A stretch of 64,000 nt of DNA from Flavobacterium aquidurense (GCF_001404985.1 NZ_JRLF01000015.1:434001-498000), one strand, 5' to 3'; numbered from the stretch's first letter, positions 9,510 through 17,751 are shown. Translations and numbers: made by a program. Notes: generated from the sequence alone by a model not told the origin.

Positions 9510-10166
9510 CTAAGGAATATTATTATTGCGTGTATTTAAAAACTTAGCAAGTACTTCATTGCTTTCAAGCATCTCAGGTGTTAAATCCAATTCTTTGGTG
9601 CCTTGGTGTTTTATTAGACTTTTACCTATTTTATAATAATGAACAGTTGTTTTTCCTTCATAATTCAAACTATTTGTGCTTATTATTATATTGGTTTTTT
9701 CATTAAAATAAAAAGCATTTATAGCGGTTGTAATTATATCAGATGTGTCATTAAATTGATAGTTAATTTCCTTTTTAATTTTTAAATCAATTGCAAATAA
9801 ATTTATTCGGTTATTGATTTCGTTTAAGGGCAATAAAAGGATCTGATTGTCTGTGATATAACAATCTGCAGATTTATCATTTACAATAAGACCATTTACA
9901 GGAAATGCACGATCTAACCGATTTAGATATCCTATTTTAAGGATATTTTTTTTCCCCTGATCTACATAAATAGTATCATTAAAATACTTAATGGTATATA
10001 AAACCCCTTGTTTGTCTTTAACTTCAAGACTGTCAATTTCTAATTTATTTTGCTCATTTTTGACTATCTGTTTTGAAACATCTTTTTCTTTGGTCTTTGC
10101 ATTACATCCAAGAAAAACAAAAACAATTAAAATTATTTTGAGTTTAAAAAAGTTAGTTAATTTCAT
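9510..10166 (-). CDS. Lipoprotein, putative immunity to the GH73 effector
   Basis: This 218-aa product starts at the ATG giving MKLTNFFKLKIILIVFVFLG followed by Cys, a clear lipoprotein signal. An upstream start at 10217 would add 17 residues ahead of it and overlap the preceding gene much more. With the chosen start it overlaps the effector gene by 14 nt, suggesting translational coupling. The rest is beta-rich with no recognised domain. A periplasmic lipoprotein directly after a peptidoglycan-cutting effector is the standard immunity arrangement; function is inferred from that. Confidence 0.65.
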   Translation of the reverse strand: MKLTNFFKLKIILIVFVFLGCNAKTKEKDVSKQIVKNEQNKLEIDSLEVKDKQGVLYTIKYFNDTIYVDQGKKNILKIGYLNRLDRAFPVNGLIVNDKSADCYITDNQILLLPLNEINNRINLFAIDLKIKKEINYQFNDTSDIITTAINAFYFNEKTNIIISTNSLNYEGKTTVHYYKIGKSLIKHQGTKELDLTPEMLESNEVLAKFLNTRNNNIP

Positions 10167-11016
10167 TTGAAATAGAATTGAATTTTTCGTTTTGACTAAT
10201 AAGTAACCTTTTTTCATCCTCTAGTTTAATTTTTCCCGGATCTGTAAATAAAATGGAATTGTTTGTTAACAGTCCGTTTATTTCCTTTAACCTCTCTTTA
10301 TTAACTTCAATTTGATATTCTAAACTTTTTTTGAAACGTTTTTTAAAATCACCTATCTGTTTTAATAAATGTTCTCCATAATGATTCTTTCCCGCACTAT
10401 CCTTATCAGCATTATAGGTATATTTACCAGCATGCCTTTCTTTATCTGTTGGATAATATTTTCCTGTGTTAAAAGCTTTGTCAATATCGTCTGATGTTAT
10501 AGTATCCTGAGTTATTATGGTTGAAAAATAGCTCCAGTTTTTATTTATTTTATTAAAATAATCCGTTAAGGCGGCCTGATATCCTCCCAATCCTGAATAG
10601 TCTTTAACAGAACCATGTGAAGTACTTCTTTTAGAAGGTTTTCCCATTACTCCAAATAAATTATAATCATCATTTTTTATTGCAGATACTCCATATCCAC
10701 TTTCTAAACTTGCCTGTGCTAATACAAGCAATGCTCCCTTTGCAGATGCTCCTTTTGCTTTTGCAAAATCATAAATATCAATGGCAATTGTTGTCAAAAA
10801 TTGATGGTGAACAGGTTTTTCTTTTTTAACTGACGAGATTATATTTTTAGATTTAGCATCTTCTGCAACACGATAACTTTGCACGCTTCTTCGTTGCATC
10901 ATTGCGTCCAGCTTATCTGTATTTTCCCATTGACCTGTTTGCCGATTATATTGAGGGCCTTTAACTCCCAACAAACTGGCATTTTTATGTTTTCCTGAAG
11001 ATGAAGATTTAGCCAT
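10153..11016 (-). CDS. GH73-type glucosaminidase, T6SS peptidoglycan-degrading effector
   Basis: This 287-aa protein starts at the ATG at 11016 (MAKSSSSGKH...); the upstream start at 11043 is weaker. It has no signal peptide, as expected for T6SS cargo. Residues about 70-230 match the mannosyl-glycoprotein endo-beta-N-acetylglucosaminidase (FlgJ/GH73) fold: LVLAQASLESGYGVSAI carries the catalytic Glu (about residue 105), followed by YNLFGVMG, the GGYQAALTDYF-type region and GKYTYNADKDSAG. It should cut the glycan backbone of prey peptidoglycan in the periplasm. It lies between hcp1 and vgrG1 and is coupled to a lipoprotein gene. About 50 basic N-terminal residues may be the loading region. 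Confidence 0.85.
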   Translation of the reverse strand: MAKSSSSGKHKNASLLGVKGPQYNRQTGQWENTDKLDAMMQRRSVQSYRVAEDAKSKNIISSVKKEKPVHHQFLTTIAIDIYDFAKAKGASAKGALLVLAQASLESGYGVSAIKNDDYNLFGVMGKPSKRSTSHGSVKDYSGLGGYQAALTDYFNKINKNWSYFSTIITQDTITSDDIDKAFNTGKYYPTDKERHAGKYTYNADKDSAGKNHYGEHLLKQIGDFKKRFKKSLEYQIEVNKERLKEINGLLTNNSILFTDPGKIKLEDEKRLLISQNEKFNSISNEIN

Positions 11017-11399
11017 GGTATTTATTAATTTGGTATAAGTCAATACCCTTAAAATAAGATCTCTTTTTAAGGTCTGTGCTGAAAATTACTTTTAGTGGTA
11101 TCATCGAAGACTATTGCTTTTATTTGATTGTAGATATATCTAAAAATTCCTTAATTGAAATTATTTTTTAATATAAATCCTGCATAAAAAGTATGTTTAG
11201 GACATACTTAATATTCTATATGAAGAAGAAAAACTGACCAAACCATTGTAGTAATAAATCCTGAAGCTTAAATAAGCAAAACTGCTTCAATCAATGGTGC
11301 AAAGCATAATCTCTTTTACTTTTAAAAGAAATAAATACAAGTTCAATATTATTCAATAATTAATATCACAAACAACATTAAAATATAATATATAGAAAA
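11017..11399. other. Intergenic region between GH73 effector and hcp1
   Basis: I see no gene in these ~380 nt. One small hairpin (11189-11209; AAGTATGT and ACATACTT arms) is present, and I find no clear TAnnTTTG box on the minus strand. The effector genes could therefore rely on readthrough of the hcp terminator or on a promoter type I cannot see. Confidence 0.4.
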
Positions 11400-11426
11400 C
11401 AAGAAGCGGTAAAATACCGCTTCTTG
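11400..11426 (-). terminator. Terminator after hcp1
   Basis: Arms AAGAAGCGGT (11401-11410) and ACCGCTTCTT (11416-11425) with a flanking C-G pair enclose a 5-nt loop, 15 nt beyond the hcp1 stop. A near-identical hairpin follows hcp2 (23941-23967), so the terminator was duplicated with the gene. Partial termination here would let Hcp be made in excess over downstream effectors (inference). Confidence 0.85.
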
Positions 11427-11441
11427 CTTAAATGGGAAAAA

Positions 11442-11837
11442 TTAGATTTTAGCCCAATTGTTATCTAATGTTGCATTACCTAATGTAATTTTTTCTGCTG
11501 AGAAAGTGATCTCAGTAGTCATTGGAGTTTCTGCCATAGCGTCAAGTTGCTCGCTGAAGAAAACAATAAAAGCATTTTCAAAAGAAAGTTCTTTCATTAC
11601 TTGTTCAGAATCAGCTTTGAAAAATTTTACTTTTCCACTTACCGGTTTGTGTTGACTGTTTACTGCCTGCTCAATAACAGTAGTATTGTCTGTAGATTTT
11701 AATCTTAGGTTTAATCTACCTCCTTTAATTTCAGATGAAACTGCTCCTTTACCGTCAGTATGTCTTAACATATCGACTTTTGAGAATAATACTTGGTACT
11801 CGTTTCCTTCGAATTCTAAAATTGCTTTAAATGCCAT
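11442..11837 (-). CDS. hcp: Hcp tube protein (TssD), copy 1
   Basis: This 131-aa protein of the Bacteroidota TssD family forms stacked hexameric rings of the inner T6SS tube. The start MAFKAILEFEGNEYQV and the end TLDNNWAKI match hcp2 at 23986-24381; I count three substitutions in 131 residues (A5S, D22E, M101L). It stands as a single-gene unit between a conserved leader and its own terminator, consistent with a need for high expression. The GH73/VgrG/Rhs module follows about 400 nt downstream. Confidence 0.95.
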   Translation of the reverse strand: MAFKAILEFEGNEYQVLFSKVDMLRHTDGKGAVSSEIKGGRLNLRLKSTDNTTVIEQAVNSQHKPVSGKVKFFKADSEQVMKELSFENAFIVFFSEQLDAMAETPMTTEITFSAEKITLGNATLDNNWAKI

Positions 11838-12037
11838 AATAAAAATAATTAAGTTGTTAAAAAATGTTTTTTAGAACCCTCTTTTATTTTGTATGACTAG
11901 TATTAACAAAAAAAAGAGGTATTCTACATGATTTTAGAATACCTCTTTTTTGTACTAATGTACTTTTTTTTAATTGCTTCTTGTAGGAAGATGAGGGTGA
12001 TTCGCAATCAATTTGTTTGTACGAATATACAAATATA
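11838..12037 (-). promoter_or_regulatory. Conserved hcp1 leader with three-arm hairpin
   Basis: This leader is nearly identical to the one before hcp2 (24382-24575). In the gene's direction it shows, in order: a TATATTTG -7-type box (12037-12030); a small CTTC/GAAG stem (about 11990-11976); GTAC-ATTA-GTAC (11963-11952); a 16-bp perfect hairpin (arms 11951-11936 and 11925-11910) followed by a T-run; then a third arm (11886-11871) that repeats the first arm of the hairpin with small changes and could pair with its second arm. I found no TTG at the expected -33 spacing. It could be an attenuator or a small RNA ending at the hairpin. Confidence 0.6.
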
Positions 12038-12206
12038 AACGAAACAAACAAGCTTATTCGTAATCTTTTTCATCAAAAAAAGGAAAATATATTTTCTTAA
12101 AACAATTGAAATATGTAAGAATGCTGAATTTACTGGGCTTGCCCAGAATTTATATGATTGTATAAATTTCAAATTTTAACTAAAAAGCAGCTATCTTTTG
12201 TATTTC

Positions 12207-12616
12207 TTATTTCTTCAATATTTTTTTAACGTATTTATCTAATTCTTTAGATTCATAAAAATAAAAGCACTTAGCAACTATGATATTACTATTCTCTTCT
12301 TCTGAATAATATAAATGCTTCATCGAATAGAATTTTTCTGTTTCTTTTTTTATAAAATCTCTAATCGCTTTTTGTTCATTCTCGGTTATTTTACCTAAAA
12401 TAGAAAACTCAGTACTTGACTTATCCTTTATTTTATACTTATAGAGATAAGTTGAATCTACTCTATTATAATTTATATATAAACAATAATCAAATGCATA
12501 TTTTTCATGTAACCGATTTTACTCCTATCTTGGGCATTTGATAAATTAGAAATTAAAATAAAAATTAGCACTAATCTAAATTCATTTTGTATGTACTTTT
12601 TTATTTTAGTTCCCAT
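12207..12616 (-). pseudogene. Small exported protein gene broken by a frameshift
   Basis: From the ATG at 12616 the frame encodes a signal-peptide-like start (MGTKIKKYIQNEF..., hydrophobic LVLIFILISNLSNAQ) but stops after about 48 codons. Another frame then continues without stops for about 98 residues (LHEKYAFDYCLYINYN... to ...DKYVKKILKK) to the stop at 12207. The switch lies around 12500-12515. Together they would make an exported protein of about 136 aa, like other small periplasmic proteins of this island. It is either a true frameshift or a sequencing error; no family is recognised. Confidence 0.6.
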
Positions 12617-12633
12617 AATTTTAACTTCAATTC

Positions 12634-13332
12634 TTATTTCGATAATCGCTTTTTGAATATGGGTGAAATATATTTTTCAATTTCTTTCCATTCAAAGTGA
12701 ACAGTGAATTCTTCATATCCACTATTCCTGTAGTTTTTAGTATCAAAAATTGAAAAATCAATACCTGAAATGTTTTTATTCTTGTCAGTAATTATTTTAA
12801 AATTTAATAGATTATTTGGTTTTATTGCCAATTCTATTTCTTGGTCTTTTAATTTTTTTTCAATTTTTTTTAAAAGTGATTGTTGAGCTACAAATAAATT
12901 TATTCCAACTCGTTGACCATTGTTTAAGTCAAAACAATAATAGTGAATCGCTTCCCACGGTGATTCATAGGACTGTATTGCAATCGAAATATTAATGATA
13001 TTATTTTGATCATAGTAAATTTCATAATGTTCAAATCCTGAATTTGCCTCTCTTAAAGTATTTTTCAAAATACGATTAGAGATTGTATCCTTTTTCATTT
13101 TGATCCTTTGTTCCGGTTTACCTACAAAAGGTTTTTCAAATATTTCATAAGTACTTTGAGTAATTGAATATATTTTATTATTTGCTTTTTCAATATTTGA
13201 ATTAATTTTTAATTCTTCAATTACCAAGAAGCCAGAATCTACAAATACAGAATCTCTTAAAATCTTAAGGTTTTGACTATTTACTGAAATTGAAAAAAAT
13301 ATAAGTATTAATGTTATAAATTTGCTTGTCAT
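12634..13332 (-). CDS. Exported protein with RsiV/DUF3298-like C-terminus, putative periplasmic immunity
   Basis: This 232-aa protein has a signal peptide (residues 1-19, ...FFSISVNSQ). Residues about 115-225 have the layout of DUF3298/RsiV-like domains: SYESPWEAIHYYCFDLNNGQ (in place of the usual Y-x-GGAH-x-n-x-x-x-y-d-l-x-t-G-x) with a closing FTVHFEWKEIEKYISP. The GGAH signature itself is not conserved, so this is a tentative match. RsiV binds lysozyme, so a cell-wall-protecting immunity role would fit. A 41-residue charged frame ends 7 nt before its start (13339-13464) and may be a toxin-tail remnant. Confidence 0.5.
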   Translation of the reverse strand: MTSKFITLILIFFSISVNSQNLKILRDSVFVDSGFLVIEELKINSNIEKANNKIYSITQSTYEIFEKPFVGKPEQRIKMKKDTISNRILKNTLREANSGFEHYEIYYDQNNIINISIAIQSYESPWEAIHYYCFDLNNGQRVGINLFVAQQSLLKKIEKKLKDQEIELAIKPNNLLNFKIITDKNKNISGIDFSIFDTKNYRNSGYEEFTVHFEWKEIEKYISPIFKKRLSK

Positions 13333-13338
13333 TTCTTT

Positions 13339-13464
13339 TTAGCTTTTACTTCTCCTTTGTTTGCAGGATTCTTTTTCCTCTTCTTCAAGGATTTTTTGCA
13401 GCTCTTCATCACCACTATTTTTTTGCTTTTTATAATCTATTTTTTCTTTGTTCCCTTCTTGATT
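13339..13464 (-). pseudogene. Charged 41-residue frame, possible toxin-tail stub
   Basis: This stop-to-stop frame has no usable start codon. It reads ...IDYKKQKNSGDEELQKILE... and ends in a basic tail, overlapping the 3' end of the gene at 13437-13892. It sits directly ahead of an exported immunity-like gene, as a toxin C-terminus would. It is short enough to be chance. Confidence 0.25.
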
Positions 13465-13892
13465 TTATATTCTTTTCCATCAATACCTGTTGGATTTTTA
13501 GGTTTGTAAACTTCCTTTTTTTTATCAACATACGTAGTTGTTCTTTTTTCTAATATCCAATTATCATATTCTTTTTTGTATTTATAAATTTCTGAAACAT
13601 CAAATCCCATCATACCTACTTTTGTTTGACTTGTTTCTATACATCCTTTCCCACAATTAAAAAAACTAATACCTTCAAATCCGACACCTAGATTAAAACT
13701 ATATTTTTTACCATTACCAACTATAATTTTACATTCGTAAATTGGTCCATCAATTGAATCGCTCACGAATTTATATTCTAATGTATCTTCAATGTTATCA
13801 TTGTCAAAATAACCTGATTCTTTTTCTTGAGCAACACCCAAAGAATAATTTAAAATAACTAAAACTAAAATTATTATTTTCTTAATCGTCAT
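13437..13892 (-). CDS. Small exported protein, putative orphan immunity
   Basis: This 151-aa protein has a signal peptide (about 1-22, ...LVILNYSLGVAQ). The mature part begins with an acidic GYFDNDNIEDTL motif, like the DxDxDxxxD-type calcium-loop starts of many exported proteins, and has a C-terminal Lys-rich tail. No family is recognised. It overlaps by 11 nt the toxin-like fragment at 13882-14148, the usual arrangement of an immunity gene behind its toxin. The periplasmic location would suggest a cell-wall or membrane toxin as its original partner. Confidence 0.5.
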   Translation of the reverse strand: MTIKKIIILVLVILNYSLGVAQEKESGYFDNDNIEDTLEYKFVSDSIDGPIYECKIIVGNGKKYSFNLGVGFEGISFFNCGKGCIETSQTKVGMMGFDVSEIYKYKKEYDNWILEKRTTTYVDKKKEVYKPKNPTGIDGKEYKIKKGTKKK

Positions 13893-14148
13893 GACTTTGT
13901 ATACTTTGTTTGTTATCTTTTCCCCATTTCGTATTTTTCATATCACTTGTATCGTATTTATATTCTCCGATTTGTTTCCCATTTAAATTTATACAGCTTG
14001 CTTTTACATTCAAGATCTTTAATATCTTTTTTAAATTACTCTTTCTATGATCAAATCCGTTATCACCACCGTTGAAACCCAAAATTATATATACACCATT
14101 TTTTATTTTTTTCTCATTTATTTTGTCAGCTACAGTATTTACTAAAGT
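13882..14148 (-). pseudogene. C-terminal fragment of a lost effector
   Basis: This frame stays open for 88 codons after a stop at 14149-14151 but has no ATG. A TTG at 14082 is the only plausible start and would remove a well-formed segment (ADKINEKKIKNGVYIILGFN). The sequence goes on NGGDNGFDHRKSNLKKIL and ends QSHDD. It looks like the last part of a larger protein. Its stop overlaps the exported immunity-like gene 13437-13892, so I read it as a vestigial toxin tail. No family is recognised. Confidence 0.4.
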
Positions 14149-14152
14149 TCAT

Positions 14153-14671
14153 TTAATTAATAGAACCATCAGCACAAGTTTTGTTTTTAAGGCTTTTTAT
14201 TTTGTAATTCTTAAACTTCATCATGCTTTCGACTTCATTATCTTCAAAGTAATCCATATTTTCTTTAATAATAGGCACTGGTTTTATCTCAATTAGAACT
14301 CCTAATTCGGACCATATATAAGAACCTACGCGTCCATAGTAATGGGGATAGATATATAAGAATTCTTTATTATTAAAACTTAAAAACACTAGAGATTCAT
14401 AATATTGAACATTTTTAAAACAGTAAAGTAATTTATTGTTTAGAAATGTTTTATCATCAACAAAATACAAGTTAAGGCTTAATTTATTTTTAAAAAAAAT
14501 CTTAACACTTGGACCATATCCAGTTAAAGTGTCTCGATCAATAACTTTTTCTCTATACTGCAAAGTTTTTTCATTGCTAACCGAATATTTAATTTTTGCA
14601 TTATTTTTCTGTGCAGTAGAAATGAAATGTACTAGTAATAAAAGGATTAAAAAAAGCTATTTTTTTTTCAT
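14153..14671 (-). pseudogene. Exported protein gene with in-frame stop at codon 5
   Basis: From the ATG at 14671 the reading is M-K-K-K, then TAG, then LFLILLLLVHFISTAQ and an uninterrupted frame to the stop at 14153. The segment after the stop completes a classic signal peptide, so the intact gene would encode a 172-aa exported protein. The stop follows a run of nine A; adding or removing one A does not restore the frame, so it looks like a point nonsense mutation rather than a phase switch. Internal initiation (TTG at 14563) would give a protein without signal peptide. Aromatic-rich mature part; no family recognised. Confidence 0.55.
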
Positions 14672-14739
14672 ACGATATTTCGAAAACAGTAAATCGATTA
14701 ATAAGTAAAGTAAGAATTTTTCTTTGCCTATTTTGGCTC

Positions 14740-15348
14740 TTAATCCCATTTGAATTTTTGATTGCTATTTTTCATTATTATGCATTCATCTAAAGAGTAT
14801 TTATTTGGACAATGAAAACATTCTTTACTTTCTTTATATTTAAATAAATCTTTTATGTCTAAAGTATCATTAATAATCTTTTTGCTAATATTTTGCGAAC
14901 AAATAAAATTTGATGGGTAATTTGAATAATCGTTTTCCCCTATTTTTATTGAAACAGACGAATTGCTATAACTAAACTGCTTACAAATAATAAGTTGCCC
15001 CTGTATTTTTTTTATGTATATTTTATTAGACGTTGAGTTCATTGTATTATTGAACGTAATTATAATATTTTTCCCTTTTTGGATATGCTCAACAGTGTAC
15101 AATTTTTCAAACTGACTTTTGCCCTCTATTCCAATTATTCGTGCTTCTGATTTAACGACAATCACTTTATTGAAAATTTTAATCTTATCTAATACATAAC
15201 ATCCATCACATTCTTTTAACGTTGTATGCGTGTATAACGAACCTATCATTTCCGTTTTATTATACACCGGTAGCTTATTTACGTTTTCTTGTGCATCAAT
15301 TAGTTGATTAACTAACAAAACAATAATAAAAATTATTTGTTTATACAT
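14740..15348 (-). CDS. Exported Cys-containing protein, putative orphan immunity
   Basis: This 202-aa protein has a signal peptide (about 1-19, ...IIVLLVNQLIDAQ). The mature part has six Cys, including a CDGC motif near residue 48 and CFHC near the end, suggesting disulfides in the periplasm. It lacks a recognised domain. It is part of the 12.2-15.4 kb run of small exported proteins with no intact toxin between them, so orphan immunity is the best contextual guess. No effector fragment is visible directly upstream. Confidence 0.45.
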   Translation of the reverse strand: MYKQIIFIIVLLVNQLIDAQENVNKLPVYNKTEMIGSLYTHTTLKECDGCYVLDKIKIFNKVIVVKSEARIIGIEGKSQFEKLYTVEHIQKGKNIIITFNNTMNSTSNKIYIKKIQGQLIICKQFSYSNSSVSIKIGENDYSNYPSNFICSQNISKKIINDTLDIKDLFKYKESKECFHCPNKYSLDECIIMKNSNQKFKWD

Positions 15349-15427
15349 TCTGCATCATATTAAAAAATTCTTTAGCCCATTTTGTATGTGATTTACTATT
15401 GAATCAATTTATAAACACATTCTTTTT

Positions 15428-16357
15428 TTATTCAAGGTCTTTTTTTTCTATTTTCAATAATTTAATAGATTCATCTAAGTTTCTAGGCTTCTTAGCAACA
15501 TCTACAAGTTTCAGCTTCGATTGATACTTTAAAAAATGTGATGTTTTTACCGTTGAATTTTGAGTCCAATTGCCCGATATAGAATCAAATAAAGTTTTTT
15601 TATTTTTATAAAGTTCTGCATTAGAACTACTTCGTTCATTTTTTTCGTCTTCAATAGAATATATAGTATAAGTTTTACTTTCTTTTACAAATACTTTATT
15701 AAATCTGTTATTACTTAAAATACTTTGTAATTGTCCATTTTTCTTATATTCATAAGCTATTTTATACTCAAAAAATTGATTATCGGTTTGATAATTTCTG
15801 TTTTTGATTTTTACAGAGATAATTTTAAATGAGTTATTTTCTTTCTGGTTCCTCCAATTTTTATTCAATGGTTCAAGTGATTGCGAATAATCTCCATATC
15901 CGTCTTTTAAAAAGAATGCCAAATCCAAAACTGAATTTTCTATCAATATTTTTTGTTTTAAAAAATCATAATACTGATTATTAACACTATACACATCATT
16001 TTCAACTTTAACTATATTATTTTTATCGAAAATAACTTTTATATTTTGTTCAGATTCTGAACATGCGAAAACAACTGAATTATTATTTTTATTTTTAACC
16101 CAATAAGAAAATAGCTGTGGCTTTTCTGTTAGGTCTGAATTTAATTGATAAACAGTTATAGTGTCTTTGTTTTTAGGGAAAACACCAATAAAATTCCTAA
16201 TGTCTTTTTCCTCATTACCACTGTTGTCTCTGTCAATATAAATTTCTTTTACAAAAGCTAATGTATAATCTGAATCAATTTTTTCTGGCTTTGAAATACA
16301 AAAAGATAAGGTAAGACAACTTATAATTATTAAAATAAGCATTTTTTTCATAATCAT
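15428..16357 (-). CDS. Exported protein, putative immunity to the DUF4280 effector
   Basis: This 309-aa protein has an N-terminal hydrophobic export signal (...KKMLILIIISCLTLSFC). The Cys near residue 20 makes a lipoprotein possible, although Phe before Cys is not a standard lipobox. The rest is charged and beta-rich with no recognised domain. Its ATG overlaps the stop of the DUF4280 effector (ATGA type), so translation should be coupled. This is the expected arrangement of a cognate immunity gene. Export indicates that the effector acts in the periplasm. Confidence 0.6.
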   Translation of the reverse strand: MIMKKMLILIIISCLTLSFCISKPEKIDSDYTLAFVKEIYIDRDNSGNEEKDIRNFIGVFPKNKDTITVYQLNSDLTEKPQLFSYWVKNKNNNSVVFACSESEQNIKVIFDKNNIVKVENDVYSVNNQYYDFLKQKILIENSVLDLAFFLKDGYGDYSQSLEPLNKNWRNQKENNSFKIISVKIKNRNYQTDNQFFEYKIAYEYKKNGQLQSILSNNRFNKVFVKESKTYTIYSIEDEKNERSSSNAELYKNKKTLFDSISGNWTQNSTVKTSHFLKYQSKLKLVDVAKKPRNLDESIKLLKIEKKDLE

Positions 16358-17751
16358 TTTTTTGAAGCATTTTCACTTGTTAATCTCGTTTTCGTTTTTT
16401 TCCAAAAAATACTTTTTCCAGCACTTATAGTACCTGAAATTCCATAGGTTTCGTTGACACCGGTTTCATAATAAAAGCTTCCTGATTTCCAATGGTCCTG
16501 ATCTTTAAAATCACTTGCTGGTATTTCATATTTAATTTTTGATGGAACATCTACTTCTTCAAATACTGGTTTACCATCTTTTCCAAGTATTGGTTTTTTA
16601 TCAGGTCCTAATACTTTTTTCTTTTCCTTTTTTGTAATATGTTCGTGTGTGCCTTGATCATTCTTTTTATTATGATTTCCTTTATCTCCATACCTTGTAG
16701 ACGAACCATTTGAGGCTATAAAAGCATCATATACATCTTTTGGAATTTCAATAAATTTGTACTCATCAAATTTATTTTGTCCAAGTTTATTATATGGATT
16801 TGTCTCTGAATTACCCCACGCTAGAAAATCTGTACCGTCCCAGAATTCAGCTCCATTAGTTAAATCATCTTCTCCATTTAGCACATAGAAAAGTGACTGT
16901 CTGGTTAATTTAGATTTTTCATCATTTTTTGTTTCTTTAAGTTCTTTTTTATCGCCAACTGATGAATAAGCAGTTGCTAATAATTGTTTCCATTTTATTT
17001 TTACTTTTTTAGAACGATTAAAACTAGTATAAGCAATACACTTTAATTCTTTCAAATCATTCTCACCAGCTTCCATTTTTACTACATAGGCTATATAACA
17101 AAAATTTGAGTGCGTTATATTTTCATCATTTTCTTTTAGTAATTTTATTTCATTATAGGTTGTAATTTCTTTTCCATCCTTATCTTTTTGTGTAGATTTC
17201 CCTGTACAGGTATATACATCAGTACTATTTCCTGAATTTTTGGTTTCGTTAACTTTTCCTTCAAACGTACCGTTTGTATTGTAGAAATATCCATTTACAT
17301 TTATAATTTCTACACTAGGCACAGGCGCGCCTGTAGTATCAATCTTTTCAACCTCATTGCGTTGTGCAGAGTCTGTGATTTTAACATCAACACCTCCATA
17401 TTCGCATTTTATGGTACTTTTAAGAAGCAGCGGAAATTTGTCCTGAAAGTATACTGTCCCTACATCTTTCCAGTCGGCAAGTTTCATTACTGAAGCACAT
17501 GGGCTGGCACTATTGGGGCTTTTTTTACAATTGCCTTTAAAGATTAAGCTCTTCATGTCTTTCTCGACAACTGTAGCTACTTTTTTATCTTGTATGGTAG
17601 GTGTATCAAAATTTACTTTTAAGTCGCCTGCCGGAACAGTACATAAGTCGCATTTGAGTTTGGCTCCGTTAATTACAAATTTCAAGCCATCCTCAGCATC
17701 CTCTTTTTCCTCGCGCTCTTTTCTTTTTAAAGTATTATCTGGTTTTGCCAT
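16354..17751 (-). CDS. DUF4280 (PAAR-like) T6SS effector with unknown C-terminal toxin domain
   Basis: This 465-aa protein has no signal peptide. Residues about 22-135 match the DUF4280 PAAR-like spike-tip module (FVINGAKLKCDLCTVPAGDL, then NCKKSPNSASPCASVMKLADW, then a KSTIKCEYGG-type end), so it should cap a VgrG spike. The remaining 330 residues are unassigned. Around 255-330 a conserved-looking block (LLATAYSSVGDKKE ... RQSLFYVLNGEDDLTNGAEF, then WDGTDFLAWG) faintly recalls SleB/lysozyme-like wall hydrolases (weak inference). The adjacent exported immunity candidate also argues for a periplasmic target. It overlaps the stop of the 248-aa gene upstream by 1 nt. Confidence 0.7.
   Translation of the reverse strand: MAKPDNTLKRKEREEKEDAEDGLKFVINGAKLKCDLCTVPAGDLKVNFDTPTIQDKKVATVVEKDMKSLIFKGNCKKSPNSASPCASVMKLADWKDVGTVYFQDKFPLLLKSTIKCEYGGVDVKITDSAQRNEVEKIDTTGAPVPSVEIINVNGYFYNTNGTFEGKVNETKNSGNSTDVYTCTGKSTQKDKDGKEITTYNEIKLLKENDENITHSNFCYIAYVVKMEAGENDLKELKCIAYTSFNRSKKVKIKWKQLLATAYSSVGDKKELKETKNDEKSKLTRQSLFYVLNGEDDLTNGAEFWDGTDFLAWGNSETNPYNKLGQNKFDEYKFIEIPKDVYDAFIASNGSSTRYGDKGNHNKKNDQGTHEHITKKEKKKVLGPDKKPILGKDGKPVFEEVDVPSKIKYEIPASDFKDQDHWKSGSFYYETGVNETYGISGTISAGKSIFWKKTKTRLTSENASKK

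Noticed and set aside
11910..11951. Hairpin as a simple terminator of the upstream genes only
   Set aside because: It is conserved in both hcp copies together with the box upstream of it and the third arm downstream, while the upstream genes differ, so a purely upstream function is less likely; not excluded.
14641..14671. Poly-A tract as a phase-variation switch for the 14153-14671 gene
   Set aside because: Changing the nine-A run by one base in either direction leads to early stops; the in-frame TAG itself is the lesion.
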